From Vitis vinifera (taxonomy: Eukaryota > Streptophyta > Magnoliopsida > Vitales > Vitaceae): a stretch of DNA of 64,000 nt. Location of the stretch: contig NC_081819.1 of assembly GCF_030704535.1 (NCBI RefSeq), positions 19,440,001 through 19,504,000 of the forward strand. The letters run 5' to 3'. The notes under the pieces were generated by a model. The model worked only from the letters and a program-made list of their open reading frames with translations, was not told the DNA's origin and did no database searches. This document shows positions 26,482 to 38,091 of this stretch, one piece after another (the stretch's first letter is position 1; every line of letters starts with the position of its first letter). A program made the translations under genes and the position numbers.

Positions 26482-26935
26482 ATGATAAAATCATCAATTG
26501 CATCCTTTGATTATGACTATGCATCTTTTCCTGAGTTAGAAGAATCTGCGAGATCCGTGTCTCTCTCAAAGATATTACAGGCTATTCCCTTCTTCAGCTC
26601 TGTCATTCATTTTCAAACTCCATATCAGTCGAGAGAAAATTTGATTGATTTGCTAGACAAGGTATTATTTATTATAACAATTTTTTAGGCCATGTATCTG
26701 TGCTATGCACTATGTGGAGTTGGCCGAACCAAGGCACACAATTGGTAAAAATTGGAGAGAAAGAGCATGGTCCAACTGATGTGATTTATGAAGCTTGAAT
26801 TTATTCGAAGGAAAATGCTTTGTTGCAAGAGTCACAAGCCATGCCCAACTGGCATGAGTTTAATTAAGGGTCATATTCCTTTTCTTAGCCATTGCTTGGT
26901 GTTCAGGTCACACGGATGTTGGACCTCTAGAGTTC
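26482..26935 (+). pseudogene. Unidentified exon-like coding relic, copy 2
   Basis: This is the twin of 11718-12180. The first open stretch is intact with a single residue change (V to A in the ESVRSVSL region). The second stretch has an extra stop (the tryptophan codon in EAWIY reads TGA) and a small shift, so copy 2 is more decayed here. The family is not recognised. Confidence 0.35.
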
Positions 26936-26946
26936 ACAAGTAGGGG

Positions 26947-27212
<266 letters not shown>

Positions 27213-28474
27213 ATCTTGAAGAGTTGAAATCAAGCAATTCTGTTTTGGTAAACTAATTTTATCATTGCATGCTTTAAAAGATTGACCTGATTAAGAGGAT
27301 TCATTACATACAAGGTATAAGAAAGTTGCCTTATTATCACGTGTCATTGGATTATAAGACTAGGCAAATGGACATCCTTACACACCAAAGAACAATCTAA
27401 TACTATTTTGTAATGACTTGCTCTTTCCCGTGTAGATATTATCCGTGCTAGATCTAATAAGTTATCATAATTTAAAAAAGCGTGTACCTAAGATTAAAGT
27501 GTCCACTGTTCAACACAGGAGATCTTCCCTCTGAAGCCGGCAATTGCCTGGTTGGGTGTTGCTAGTGACTAATTTTCAAATCAGTTTAGACTTCACATAT
27601 TTTAAATAAGATGACTTGAGCTGTATAGAAAAGGAGATATATTTTCATGCATAGATCCAATCCTTCTCTTTTTTTTTTTTGGGTAGGAATGTGGCATGGT
27701 ATTGACATTTTTGTTCCGACATTGGGCTCGTGTGCTCGTGACAGACGACAGCGAGGGTACGAAGAGAGTAAAACAATCACAGACTGCACAGGACATGAAA
27801 AACTCAACGAGGCTAGCGTGTGCGTATTACAAAGACAAGCAAATTAGCTGGCGAGAAATCTAACAGTTATCTTCAAATTCATGAACTATGGAGTTTGTGC
27901 ACACTAGAATACAACGTCAGCCACGCACATGAAGCCATTGAAAAGAGGGTTAGATTTGTCTTTTGGGAAGTAAAGAAAAGAAAGGGAATTTGAAGCCTTG
28001 TGGTACAAACTACTAAGTAACAAAGCAAGGGATTGGGTTGTTGAAAGTTAAAACCTGAAGGTCATACCTTTGTGCGAGCCACTTGAATTGAAGGCCGTTG
28101 GATCACATGTGACATGCCATTGATCTCTAAAGTTAATCTTATAAGTCCCTTGGACCCGTGGGATGCTGCCTTGTCCTCATGAGGAATATCTTTCCACGGG
28201 GACATAATATATCTCGAAAGCATTATTAACAAGACAAAGACAACAACGTCATCTATCCCATTTGAATTTAAGATAGATGCCTTTATTTCATGTACTTCTC
28301 TCACTTGCGACTTCCGGGAAGCTCTTGAGGTAGGATTCATCTCGTTGGACGTGGTTCGTTTCCTGCCTCACATTGGATTAAATTACATCATTTCAAATGA
28401 TAAGATATAAATTAAAATATAATTTAATTATTAAATAATTCTCTAAGTCTTACGGGAAATTTCTTAAGTCAATA
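27213..28474. other. Non-coding upstream part of duplication copy 2; no gene seen
   Basis: This is collinear with 12446-13959 with deletions, among them about 200 bp near 27488 and a shorter gap near 28178. Only short, unconvincing open frames occur. Confidence 0.45.
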
Positions 28475-28820
28475 TGATCTTTTACACCTTCGAAAACCAT
28501 AATATAATCAATTTTCATGTCTTTCGAATTTAGAGTAAATAATATCTATATGATTCAATAGGGATCAATATAAATAGTATTAGAGTCAATCCTCAACCTT
28601 GATGTAGAGTTTTATTTAACCTTATGAGGGGTGTTTATTTGTTTAATTTCATGATATAGTGAAATATAATTAGGGATCATTATAAATAGTATCAAAGTCA
28701 ATTTTCAACTCCGATGTAAAATTTTATTTAATCCTTTATGGGGTGTTTGTTTGATTTCATAATCCCGTGAAATATAAATAGGATTTTGTATTTATATAAA
28801 AGATGTTTGTAATATCTCCT
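28475..28820. repeat. Dispersed modular repeat upstream of PAP29 copy 2
   Basis: This is the duplicate of the modules at 13960-14340, with two modules each carrying ATATAAATAGTAT and a GATGTA string. Confidence 0.5.
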
Positions 28821-29390
28821 ATTTTACGATGAAAAAAAATTTCTTAATATTATATAAATATAAACTCTTTCTAACTTGTTAATGTTAATATGATTAACCT
28901 TTTATATTTATAATTTAATTCACCTGTTAATTTGAATAAATCAAATATAGATGGAAGAGATGGAGATTATAATTAGGATAATTAATATAATGATTATTAA
29001 ATTGATTTTCGAATTAAATAATTAAATTGGTTTCAAAACACAAATTGAATCTGATTCCACACGAATTTTATCGAAATATGATTGTACTCTATCCAAGTGT
29101 GGCTTTTTCTTTTTGTTTTCCAAAAGCTAAAAATATAATTTATTTTATTTTATTTTAAAATTTGGCCCAGTGCGGGCCCCGGGGGGCCAAGGCGACGGTC
29201 TGACAGCTAAGAGGAATTATTAATTAATGACTAATACTAGTCAGCAGGGAGGTGGCGGAATTAATAACTAGTACTAGTTAGCAGGCAGGCGGCTGCGAGT
29301 GGTGACTAATGCGAAGCAGTGGAGCAGTGGAGGAGGACCTAATTGAACGTCAACTCTGAAACTAAAACCAGAGAAAGAAGGAGAAAAACA

Positions 29391-31573
29391 ATGGCACAGC
29401 CATGGAAGAAGAAAACATGTTACTGGATGAAGGCGATGCTTCTTGCTTTGTGGTTTTCTGGGATCCATGTGTTGGCTGATGCGGCTGCAGCTGTTTCCAA
29501 GGAACAAAATCAATTGCGGTTCAGCAAGGAGGGGCAGTTCAAGATACTACAAGTTGCGGACATGCACTTTGGTGATGGCAAGTCCACCCCTTGCAAGAAT
29601 GTTCTCCCTAATCAGATGCGCGGTTGCTCCGACCTCAACACTTCCGCTTTCATTCATCGCATGATCCAAGCTGAGAAGCCTCATCTCATTGTTTTCACGG
29701 GTATTTTCTTCCATTTTCTTTATTATTGTGTTTCTTACCATCTGTTTGGGAAATTAGAGAGCCGAGTGAATTCCCATCTCCCAAGAATTTTCCCCAAAAC
29801 CCCTAAAGCCTTGTAGTTGGAGTTGATTTATGCAGGCGATAACATATACGGAAAAGACGCCAAAGATGCAGTGGCGTCTTTGAATGCTGCATTCGCACCT
29901 GCGCTATCATCAAACATACCCTGGGCTGCTGTTCTCGGCAACCACGACCAGCAATCCACTCTCTCAAGGGAAGGGGTGATGAAATATATAGTCGGCATGA
30001 AACACTCCCTGTCTCAGTTGAATCCCCCCGGGGTTAACATTATTGATGGTTTTGGGAACTATAATCTGGAGGTTAGCGGGGTTGAGGGTTCTAGTTTACA
30101 TAACAAATCAGTTCTCAATCTCTATTTCCTGGATAGCGGGGATTACTCCACGGTTCCCTCTATCTCTGGCTATGGCTGGATCAAACCCTCTCAGCAATTT
30201 TGGTTTCAGCGCACTTCTAAGAAGCTTCGGGTACTAATTTTGCGTTTTCCGAGAGCATTTTTCCCATTTCTATGGTCCTCACCATGCCCATTCAATTGGG
30301 TATTCCGTAGCCTCAAGTAGAATTATCATAGATTTTATGCCTTATAAGCCATAACTCTGTTCATTTACCACTGCCCTTTCTAATGCAGAGAGCATACATG
30401 AGCAATCCGGAGGGTCAGAAATCAGCTGCACCAGGTCTAGCATACTTTCATATCCCGTTGCCCGAATGTGCGAGTTTTGACTCATCAAACTTCACGGGTG
30501 TAAAACAAGAAGGCATCAGCTCTGCTTCTGTGAATTCAGGCTTCTTCACAACCATGGTGGAAGCAGGGGATGTGAAGGCTGCGTTCACTGGACATGATCA
30601 TCTCAATGACTTCTGTGGAGAGCTACTTGGTATACATCTTTGCTATGCTGGGGGGTTCGGATACCATGCCTATGGGAAAGCTGGATGGGCTCGGAGGGCT
30701 CGGGTTGTGTTGGCAACTTTGGAAGAAAGGGAGAAGGGAGGGTGGGGAGAAGTTAAGTCTATCAAGACGTGGAAGCGGCTTGATGATAAACACCTTACTG
30801 TTATCGATGCTCAGGTCCTCTGGAGCAAGACCTCTGCTGGTAAGCTTCTACTCAAGTACCTTCTTGGTCACACTCTTGCATTGGTCTTTTTAGCTTGTTA
30901 TAGTGGAGAGCAATCAGCTCTGGAACATCTAAAAAGTGTGTTTCATATCATCCTGTCTGCATCTGTCTCTTCCAATTGCCTGATTTTAATGGATCATTCA
31001 GTGGTATCCTGTGGAAACTCAATGGTTTTCTAGTAAAATACTTCATATTATCTTTGAAAAGAGACCATACATGCAGATAATTTCTGTGCAAGTGTTTTCA
31101 CATCTGCCTTGGTGATGCCAGAACATAATGATCTTATTTTCATCTTCTTTCCTGGCCTCCACTAGATGGTCAAGATATAAATGAATCAAGGATTCTCCTA
31201 CTTCATTTATTTTTTCACCCACTATGGCAAAATCTGTTTGCCCACCAACTTCACATTACAATTCATTTTCTTTTGGGATCCCTGTGTGAATCAGCTTGTA
31301 TCAGTGTTCTTGTTGTAAGGATTTATGAGTTTTGTGATATTCTCCTGTCTCATTCACTGAATTGATTTGCCAAACACACCAAAATTAAATGTTGCTAATT
31401 TTTCTAAAAAATTATCATAACTGCCATTTGCCTAATCAATCATTTTTTTTTCCTCAAAGTTAATATTTGAATCTGTTTTCCATTCCATGCCATCAGAATG
31501 CTCACATTTACTCTTTTTTTTTGGTTTGCATTGAACAGGAAGCCGTAGAAAGAAAAAGATTGGTGGCATTTAA
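29391..31573 (+). CDS. PAP29: Probable inactive purple acid phosphatase 29-type metallophosphoesterase, copy 2
   Basis: Exons 29391-29700, 29836-30230, 30389-30839 and 31539-31573 give 396 residues with the same structure as the copy at 14874. All metal-ligand motifs persist (ADMHF, GDN, GNHD, GHDH). I count seven residue differences from copy 1: L69K, F108Y, F110K, E143Q, a Phe to Ser in the VPSIFGYG string, S to C in PLPES, and V307L right after GHDH. Several lie beside metal-binding loops, and two of them (L69K, F110K) need two or three adjacent base changes. The GDNIFGFD form of copy 1 is the one I recall from other plants, so copy 2 appears derived. It looks intact, with the same signal-like N-terminus and short basic C-terminus. 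Confidence 0.92.
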
Positions 31574-32809
31574 GTGATTAACACGTATTTGCAGCAAAGA
31601 TAAGCCATCAACTTAGCTGTGAGAAAGTAAGCTTCAAATATCAGTTCAAAGGAATCTTCTCTTGATGTTGTTTTATGGTTTTATTTCAAGGACTTGTATG
31701 TCTAAGACATAAAGAAAACACATGAGTATTTTACAGGACAATAAATGAAAAACTATTATAAAGGAAGTTAAAGATATCATCAATAATCAGTAAGTGGATG
31801 TCATCTAGTTGCAATTAATGCACGGTAGTTTTGTCAAAGAACCTTTTGATGCATGAACGATTAGAGAACATAGTCCACAAAGTTGAGAAACTTCTTTGAT
31901 TCTTAATAGTTCATGCAATGTACTATTCAGTATCATTACCATCCAAAACCTGTTCATCCTCAACTTTCTCAGACTGCAGACTAGAAGAATGGACAACTAG
32001 ATTGACTTTCATCTCCTAACAACCTACAAATAGTCATAAATCAAGACAATATCAGGAGCTTAAGTTTAGCTCTTGGCAGAGCTTGGTCATGTACACAATT
32101 TAAGCCAAAAAAAGGCTGTTGGGAGTATAAAGAAATGGGATAAAAACTAAAACAAAGCCGAAATCTCTGCAAAAATGATCATTTTGAATAATCAAGAAGC
32201 CACATATGTTTTTGAGGACTACTAATAGTTGCAGGTGGACTCCAAAAATTTTGTTTGGTGATAGGAGTTTTGGTTCTGGAGCACTGAAAGAAACTTGAAC
32301 CATTGGATGAAGTATCATATTTCATGTCTTTTATGCAGAGTATGTAGATGAAGAAAGATTTCAAGTTATTGGATCATTCTTGTAATCAGACACTTGTGGT
32401 GGTGATCCATTCCCAAATTCTCTCTATTATGTCATAACCTGAAACGTGGAAGAAAGAAAACCAAGTGATCATTCTTATTCTTACAAGTTGGTTTTGGGGC
32501 TTAATATGCCATCTACCAACTGGTTCAACAGAAGTCCAAACTTTCAATTTGATTGTGATTGTCACTATTGAGTTGTTGTTTGATTGTTCAAATGACATAC
32601 ATGAAATGGCTCTTTGCCATGAACAATTGATCGGGAAGTTTTCTGAACAATGGTTCAAAACTGTAATTATGGTCAGGTTATTTTGTTATTATTGGAATTT
32701 TCACATATATGGTTAATTTTGATACAGCAGTCCATCAGCTTTTAGATTTACATATATATTGTGCTGTTGGATAATGCTATATGATCTGTTTTGGTGAATT
32801 CCATACTCA

Positions 32810-33826
32810 TTAATAGAAATAAAAACCCCGATCTACATATAGTTGCATCCTGTTTTGTGATAGCTGCATCCTGTTTTGTGATAAATCATAGCTGCATCCC
32901 TTTTCACACCCTGAATGCCATCTCCTAAGCTGTGCACACACCTTTCTAAGGACATGAAGACAAATCAAAACAAAGACACCCCCGAAAGCAGCACTATGTA
33001 ATAGAGATCTTTCTGGTGGAGAATTTTTTGTTAGATAGAGAGAGTCCATAGTAATCAACATCCAACACAAACTTTCCAAGACTGACTTGATAAATATGGT
33101 GGTTTTGCCTTTGTCATCTGCAGTCAGTCTGCAGATAATCCTCAAACACAGAGTCCCCACAACCAAAAACGTAGTTGCCGACCACCCCCTGTAGGAGACC
33201 AGCATTCCTCCCACAACCAACACCTCTTTCCGGCACACACAAGATATACATTCACCAGAAAAGGTGGATGACACTAGAGCATCAAAACCAGTGTAGTAAG
33301 GTAAGATAACCGAATCCAGATACAGGCTTGCATGCAAAATTCCCGAGATTGTTGATGCCTCAAAGAATGCATACTTGATGTCTGAATCCGCTTCAGTGTC
33401 AAAGGCAAGAGCAGATATGTGAAGCAGTTGGAGGATTGCTGGGCCAACGCTTGAGAGAGGAAAGATGGTGTTGATACGTCGGCCTTTGGCAAGCGCTAAG
33501 AGGATTACTGGGAGGGAAACCGGACCAGTTGGCAATAAGTATCGCCTTGTTTGATGAAAACTTCTTCCTCCGGATATCTCCATTGCTGTAAAGACTAGGA
33601 TTCCCAGGTATGAAGCTGTTGCAAAGAGAAGCAGGAGGATATCCACAACAGGAGGATAATTCCCAGGGTAAGTGCTGTCGCAGAAGTAATGGTAAGGGCA
33701 GTTGATTGGATCCATTGTCTCTTCTACCTGCCATCTAACACATTTGAAGAATGTCATGCGGACATTTTCCAGAGCCCATTCAGGTTGAAATGCTGGCTTT
33801 TCTGGACTCAGAAGTTGCCCACTCAT
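32810..33826 (-). CDS. Plant multi-pass membrane protein of unknown function
   Basis: An uninterrupted frame of 338 residues starts at the ATG at 33826 (MSGQLLSPEKPAF) and ends at TAA 32812-32810. The family is not named here; proteins with the CPYHYFCDSTYPGNYPP motif and following hydrophobic segments look plant-specific, but I cannot give a function. After an N-terminal region with several Cys (about residues 27-47, possibly lumenal or extracellular) come hydrophobic stretches. These include VVDILLLLFATASYLGILVF, GPVSLPVILLALA, and near the C-terminus LLHSAAFGGVFVLICLHVL. About five or six spans are likely. The C-terminus contains a tandem seven-residue repeat (LSQNRMQ twice) made by a 21-bp duplication. 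The gene has no introns. Its 3' end almost touches the boundary of the segmental duplication. Confidence 0.75.
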   Translation of the reverse strand: MSGQLLSPEKPAFQPEWALENVRMTFFKCVRWQVEETMDPINCPYHYFCDSTYPGNYPPVVDILLLLFATASYLGILVFTAMEISGGRSFHQTRRYLLPTGPVSLPVILLALAKGRRINTIFPLSSVGPAILQLLHISALAFDTEADSDIKYAFFEASTISGILHASLYLDSVILPYYTGFDALVSSTFSGECISCVCRKEVLVVGGMLVSYRGWSATTFLVVGTLCLRIICRLTADDKGKTTIFIKSVLESLCWMLITMDSLYLTKNSPPERSLLHSAAFGGVFVLICLHVLRKVCAQLRRWHSGCEKGCSYDLSQNRMQLSQNRMQLYVDRGFYFY

Positions 33827-34938
33827 TATGTTTTTTCTTTCCACTGCCTTACCATTCTTTCATAATTCTCCATGGAGGAGCTGCTGCCTTTTTGATATAA
33901 TAAGAAAATGGGCTGTTTGTCAGTTGAGATGTTGTTTTAGCTGAGGGTGAATACTAAGAAAGACCAACTAATTGATTTCCCATTTCCTTGGTTCCAAAAT
34001 GGCTTTCATTTTTTTTCCTTCTCTTTCTTTTGCTTTAAGAGAATCATTTTTCCAAAACAATCAGAAAATTGTGATCATCTTATATTACAAAAGCAAATCC
34101 TTGGCTGTGGAAAAGGGTGATGATAATTTGTTAGAGAAAATTTTATCAAATGGGGGGAAATCGAGTTGTTGGGTTGGAGTGAAGAACAAATCTCGCTGGT
34201 GGGTGGGAACAATCAGCAAGGGAACATTTGGCATCTTGATTCCAAAGGAATGTAGTTTGGTAGGCGATTGAAATTGATTTGATGAGAGGTTACTGATCAA
34301 CTGTAGACAAAACGATCATGCATCTGAATATTCAAAGACACCCATCAGGAGATAATAGAGCTTTAAATATTTGGCTGGATTCAACCCTCATATAGAATAG
34401 GCTTCATTTTTCTTCCATAGCTAGTCATTAAGAAGAGAAATCTGAAAATCACAGACGGCACTGAGGTGCTGTACGTGAAGGATGAATGATGAGCATCTGT
34501 GAGGGCCCGACCCTTGGAGCCGTGTGGATGTGAATAACTACGTGGTGGATGAGTGTTGGCGGTGCACGAAAGATTGATGACGGTGCAGTCACGCCGACAT
34601 TCTTGTTGGCATTAGTAATCCTCTGCTACAATGAGCCCACACCGAACTTTTTTTAAATGACGGTGCAAGCCATGGGCCCACCATGAAAGGCTGTTCTAAA
34701 TTTCTAATGGCCTTCATGCCATCAATTATAATTGCAGATTCTTACTGTTAGATGAAGTTGATGGACTAAAAAGAACAATTTTCTGGCAAATAATTTGAGA
34801 TATGAAGAGGATCCGGTCGGGGGACATAGCAGAGTGGGGTGTTTTTGATGAAGGAATTCAAAAAGCCGGAAAGTGAGTGGCCCCAGCTGTTCATACCGTG
34901 TCTAGAAAAAAGGCAAATAGAGAGGAATCATCTCTTTC
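33827..34938. other. Intergenic region between two divergent genes; no gene seen
   Basis: This is the shared upstream DNA of the minus-strand membrane protein gene and the plus-strand EEP gene. Short open frames around 33970-34300 have no recognised character. Confidence 0.45.
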
Positions 34939-34956
34939 TATATATATATACACGTG
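34939..34956 (+). promoter_or_regulatory. TATA-like run and adjoining G-box (CACGTG) of the EEP gene
   Basis: TATATATATATA at 34939-34950 is followed directly by CACGTG at 34951-34956, about 180 bases before the ATG at 35133. G-boxes bind bZIP and bHLH factors. One placed immediately after a TATA run is unusual and could instead act as an initiator-proximal element. Confidence 0.5.
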
Positions 34957-34975
34957 TGATATGAGGTAGAGGAGG

Positions 34976-35097
34976 TTGCTATTTTTAATTTTTTTTATTT
35001 CTTGTTTTTTCCCCATCCACGGTTTCCAGACTAAGCCCATTGGGTTTGCTATTTTATATTTTTTCCCCATCCACAGGTTCCAGAGCAAGCCATTGGG
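34976..35097. repeat. Short tandem duplication in the 5' UTR of the EEP gene
   Basis: Two imperfect copies (34976-35043 and 35044-35097) share TTTTTTCCCCATCCAC, TTCCAGA and AAGCC(C)ATTGGGTT. They precede the chosen start codon, so they would alter only the leader. Confidence 0.6.
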
Positions 35098-35132
35098 TTC
35101 TGCATTTGTGCTTAGTGCTTACCTTGTCCAAA

Positions 35133-35321
35133 ATGACAGAGCCTTGCAGCAGCAGCATATCATGCACCACCTTCAATATACTGGCTCCCATCTACAAGCG
35201 GCTGGATCAGCAAAACCAAAGCCTGCGGGAAAGTGGTTGCAGGGCCTTCTGGATTTCCAGAAACAACAGGATATTGGATTGGTTGCTCTATGAAAGCTCT
35301 TCCATTATTTGTCTCCAGGCT

Positions 35322-35362
<41 letters not shown>

Positions 35363-38091
35363 TTTATTTTTATATATTTTTCTTTTCCATTCAATTGCTT
35401 CATAGTATTTGATATTTGGGTTTGTAATATAACAGGAGTTCTGGGTGGGAAATGAAGAACTTGTTCATATGTACCAGAAGAGGCTGGGAGATGCTGGCTA
35501 TATCACCTTCCAACTTGCAAGAACCAACAATCGTGGAGACGGTGAGGCTGCAATTCAATTTAGTCCATTTTCTAATCCAGTCTCCAGATTTAACCTATAT
35601 GTTTCTTTTCAGGAGAAAAAAGAAACTACATACAATAAGATTAAAAAGGCAAATTTCCGGGTATGGAGTACCTGGATTCAGTCATGAAAGAAAGTAAATT
35701 TGGAGTCTAATTAGTATCTGTCATGGTTTGTGCTCTAAACAGGTCTACTAACTGCTGTGCGGAAGGACTATTTTAGGGTTTTGAACTATAGAGAGTTGCT
35801 CTTTAATGACTTTGGAGATCGGGTTGCACAGCTATTACATGTTCAATTAGCTGTTCCTTTACCACAGAATCGAAAGGGCAATGTTCAGCTTCAGCAAGAA
35901 ATCCTTATTGTGAACACCCACCTGTTATTTCCTCATGATTCTAGTCTATCTATTGCCAGATTGCATCAGGTACATTAATTTCTTCCCTAAATTATTGTAC
36001 TGTTCCCTTATTATCCCTTTTTGGGTTTTACCTTCATACTCACAATTTGTCTTCTAATAGGTCTACAAAATACTGCAATATGTGGAATCATATCAGAGAG
36101 AAAACAAGCTTAAGCCCATCCCCATTATCCTCTGTGGGTAAGTTTCCTATAGAGCTGTAATCGGTTGATGTTTCACCAGGAGAGCTCCTCTACAAAAGGA
36201 GATCCTTATTCATATGTCCTTTTGTGTTTAACTTCTTGCAGTGACTGGAATGGAAGCAAGCGTGGCCACGTCTACAAATTCCTAAGGTCCCAGGGGTTTG
36301 TGTCATCCTATGATACCGCTCATCAGTACACTGATAGTGATGCTGATGCTCACAAGGTTTGTATCTTTAGATTCTAATTATAATGCTTCTTAACGACTTG
36401 GTTGCTGCATTGCTCTAATTTATAATACTTTCTAATTATGTTTATTGTGTTTTTGTCTTCTATCCTGCACAGTGGGTTAGTCACTGCAATCATAGGGGGA
36501 ACATCTGTGGGGTTGATTTCATATGGCTTCTTAATCCTAATAAATTTCGAAAACCGTTAAAGACTAGTTGGGCTGAAGCAGTGTTTGGCATTATAAAGGT
36601 GAGTGATTGTTCACCTATTTTTATATTGTTCCTGGCCATTTACAAGTTCTAGAGGCAATATGTTTAGTTCCTTGCCATCTCCTTTACCTATAGCATGTCT
36701 TGTAATTGATATCATGTAACTCTGAGAAAAGAAAAAAATAATGAAAACAATCCATCATGGACTCCCAAGGTTTGGGTCCTCATGAAGAGTCAGAAGGGTT
36801 TGCTAGAGCCCACGGATATTGAAAAAAAATAAAAACCATCTTTGACTCATGCAAAAGTAGCTTTCCTGAAATCTCTTAATGAGGAAGTATGACAATATTT
36901 AACCCGGAAAAAAAAGGGAAAAACAATAGTTGTTGTCCTTTTCCTTTGTTACTGGTTTTTAGAGGCATGAAACTATAAGCAAGCTCTGTTCCAACTTCCA
37001 ACAAAAGGAAAAATACAATTTTACCAGCAATACTGTATAAACCAAAAAATAGAAGACACAATTAACAAGGACACTTCAAAGTTAATCCTAAATAAAAAGG
37101 GAAAAAAAAGAAAAAAAAGAAAAAGAAAGAGAGACTGTTTTCCAATATTAGGATCATGAAATTGTAAGCAAACTACTTCTGATGACTGCATTTAAAGCAT
37201 AGATCAATTGCACTGAGATTCTTTATTAAGTTCTGAGATCCTTTTTGATTTCAGTATCAGCTTCGAAAAGCTTCCTTGGCTGAAAATGATGCATTTGCAC
37301 TTTTAAAGGCAGACAACCTTGGTGATTTTATTACACATTCAAGTTTTTGTGAAGCACTCTGCCAGGTACTTTGTAATGGTTGCTTTAGTATTTCAGGCAT
37401 AAAGTTTAGTGGAAAGATTATCTCACTGTATTCCATCGTTATGCAGATTAATTTAATTGAGCATCCTCATGGACTCAGTTTCCAGGAGACAGAAGATTTG
37501 TGGATCCAAGCAGACAATGATGGCAATGGCATTATTGATTATGAAAAATTCCAGGTAATTTAGTTTACTTTGTATGCCCAAAAATTGTAGTTGTTTGCAT
37601 GTAGAAGCTATTGATCTACTTAAAGATGAATGTAATGAAATAAAGTATTGAGTGCTAGCAACTTACCAAAGGCATACATGAATTTCAGTTTGAGTGGTTC
37701 TACTGGTGACACAATCACTATGTTAGCTTGGAGGATCGATGAATTCCAATTATCAGGACTTTCCCTTTTTCATTTTTGTACTTTGATATCCCACTTGAGA
37801 TTTTTCACAGCCTCTGATTCTCAATTGTCTTGGTGCTTATTGGCATTGCAGAGGTGGATTTGGAATCCCACATGTTCAGAGCAAAGGGAGGAAAATCACA
37901 GTGAGAGTAGGGAGGATGCTAAAGAGGACTCAGAGGAGCAAGTGATTGGTTTCAAAGTGAAGAACGCAGTTCTCTCCCCTCACGAAGTAGAAAAAGGGGT
38001 ATGGCCTGAGAACTACTCTCTGTCTGATCATGCCAGGCTCACTGTTGTGTTCTCAATAGTAAGGATGCTGTGTCCAGTATTCAAAACATAA
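35133..38091 (+). CDS. EEP-domain protein with EF-hand, At1g02270-like
   Basis: Nine exons (35133-35318, 35436-35541, 35743-35969, 36061-36137, 36242-36356, 36473-36598, 37255-37365, 37447-37554, 37852-38091) join in frame to 431 residues, near the length of the Arabidopsis relative. Endonuclease/exonuclease/phosphatase motifs appear in order: TFNILAPIY (residues 13-21), LQEFW (E63), NTHLLFPHD (155-163), CGDWNG (D200, N202), VDFIW (D252) and SDHARL (410-415). The SDH motif comes after an EF-hand (loop 339-350), so the calcium-binding region sits inside the catalytic fold. The fold is shared by CCR4 deadenylases and neutral sphingomyelinases; the substrate here is unknown. Intron 1 begins GC rather than GT. 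At EF-hand loop position 12 the usual Glu is Lys. The last exon's tail is copied five times downstream at the joints of the NAC array. The start at 35133 is the first ATG that keeps the family N-terminus; a longer in-frame start at 35040 is unlikely. Confidence 0.9.
35324..35361. repeat. (CT)n microsatellite, 19 units, inside EEP intron 1
   Basis: A pure CT run begins five bases after the GC splice donor of intron 1. It forms a long pyrimidine tract next to the non-canonical donor. Confidence 0.95.

Noticed and set aside
35040-35132. Longer N-terminus for the EEP protein from the ATG at 35040
   Set aside because: The extension reads through the imperfect 5' UTR repeat and does not resemble the N-terminus known for the family.
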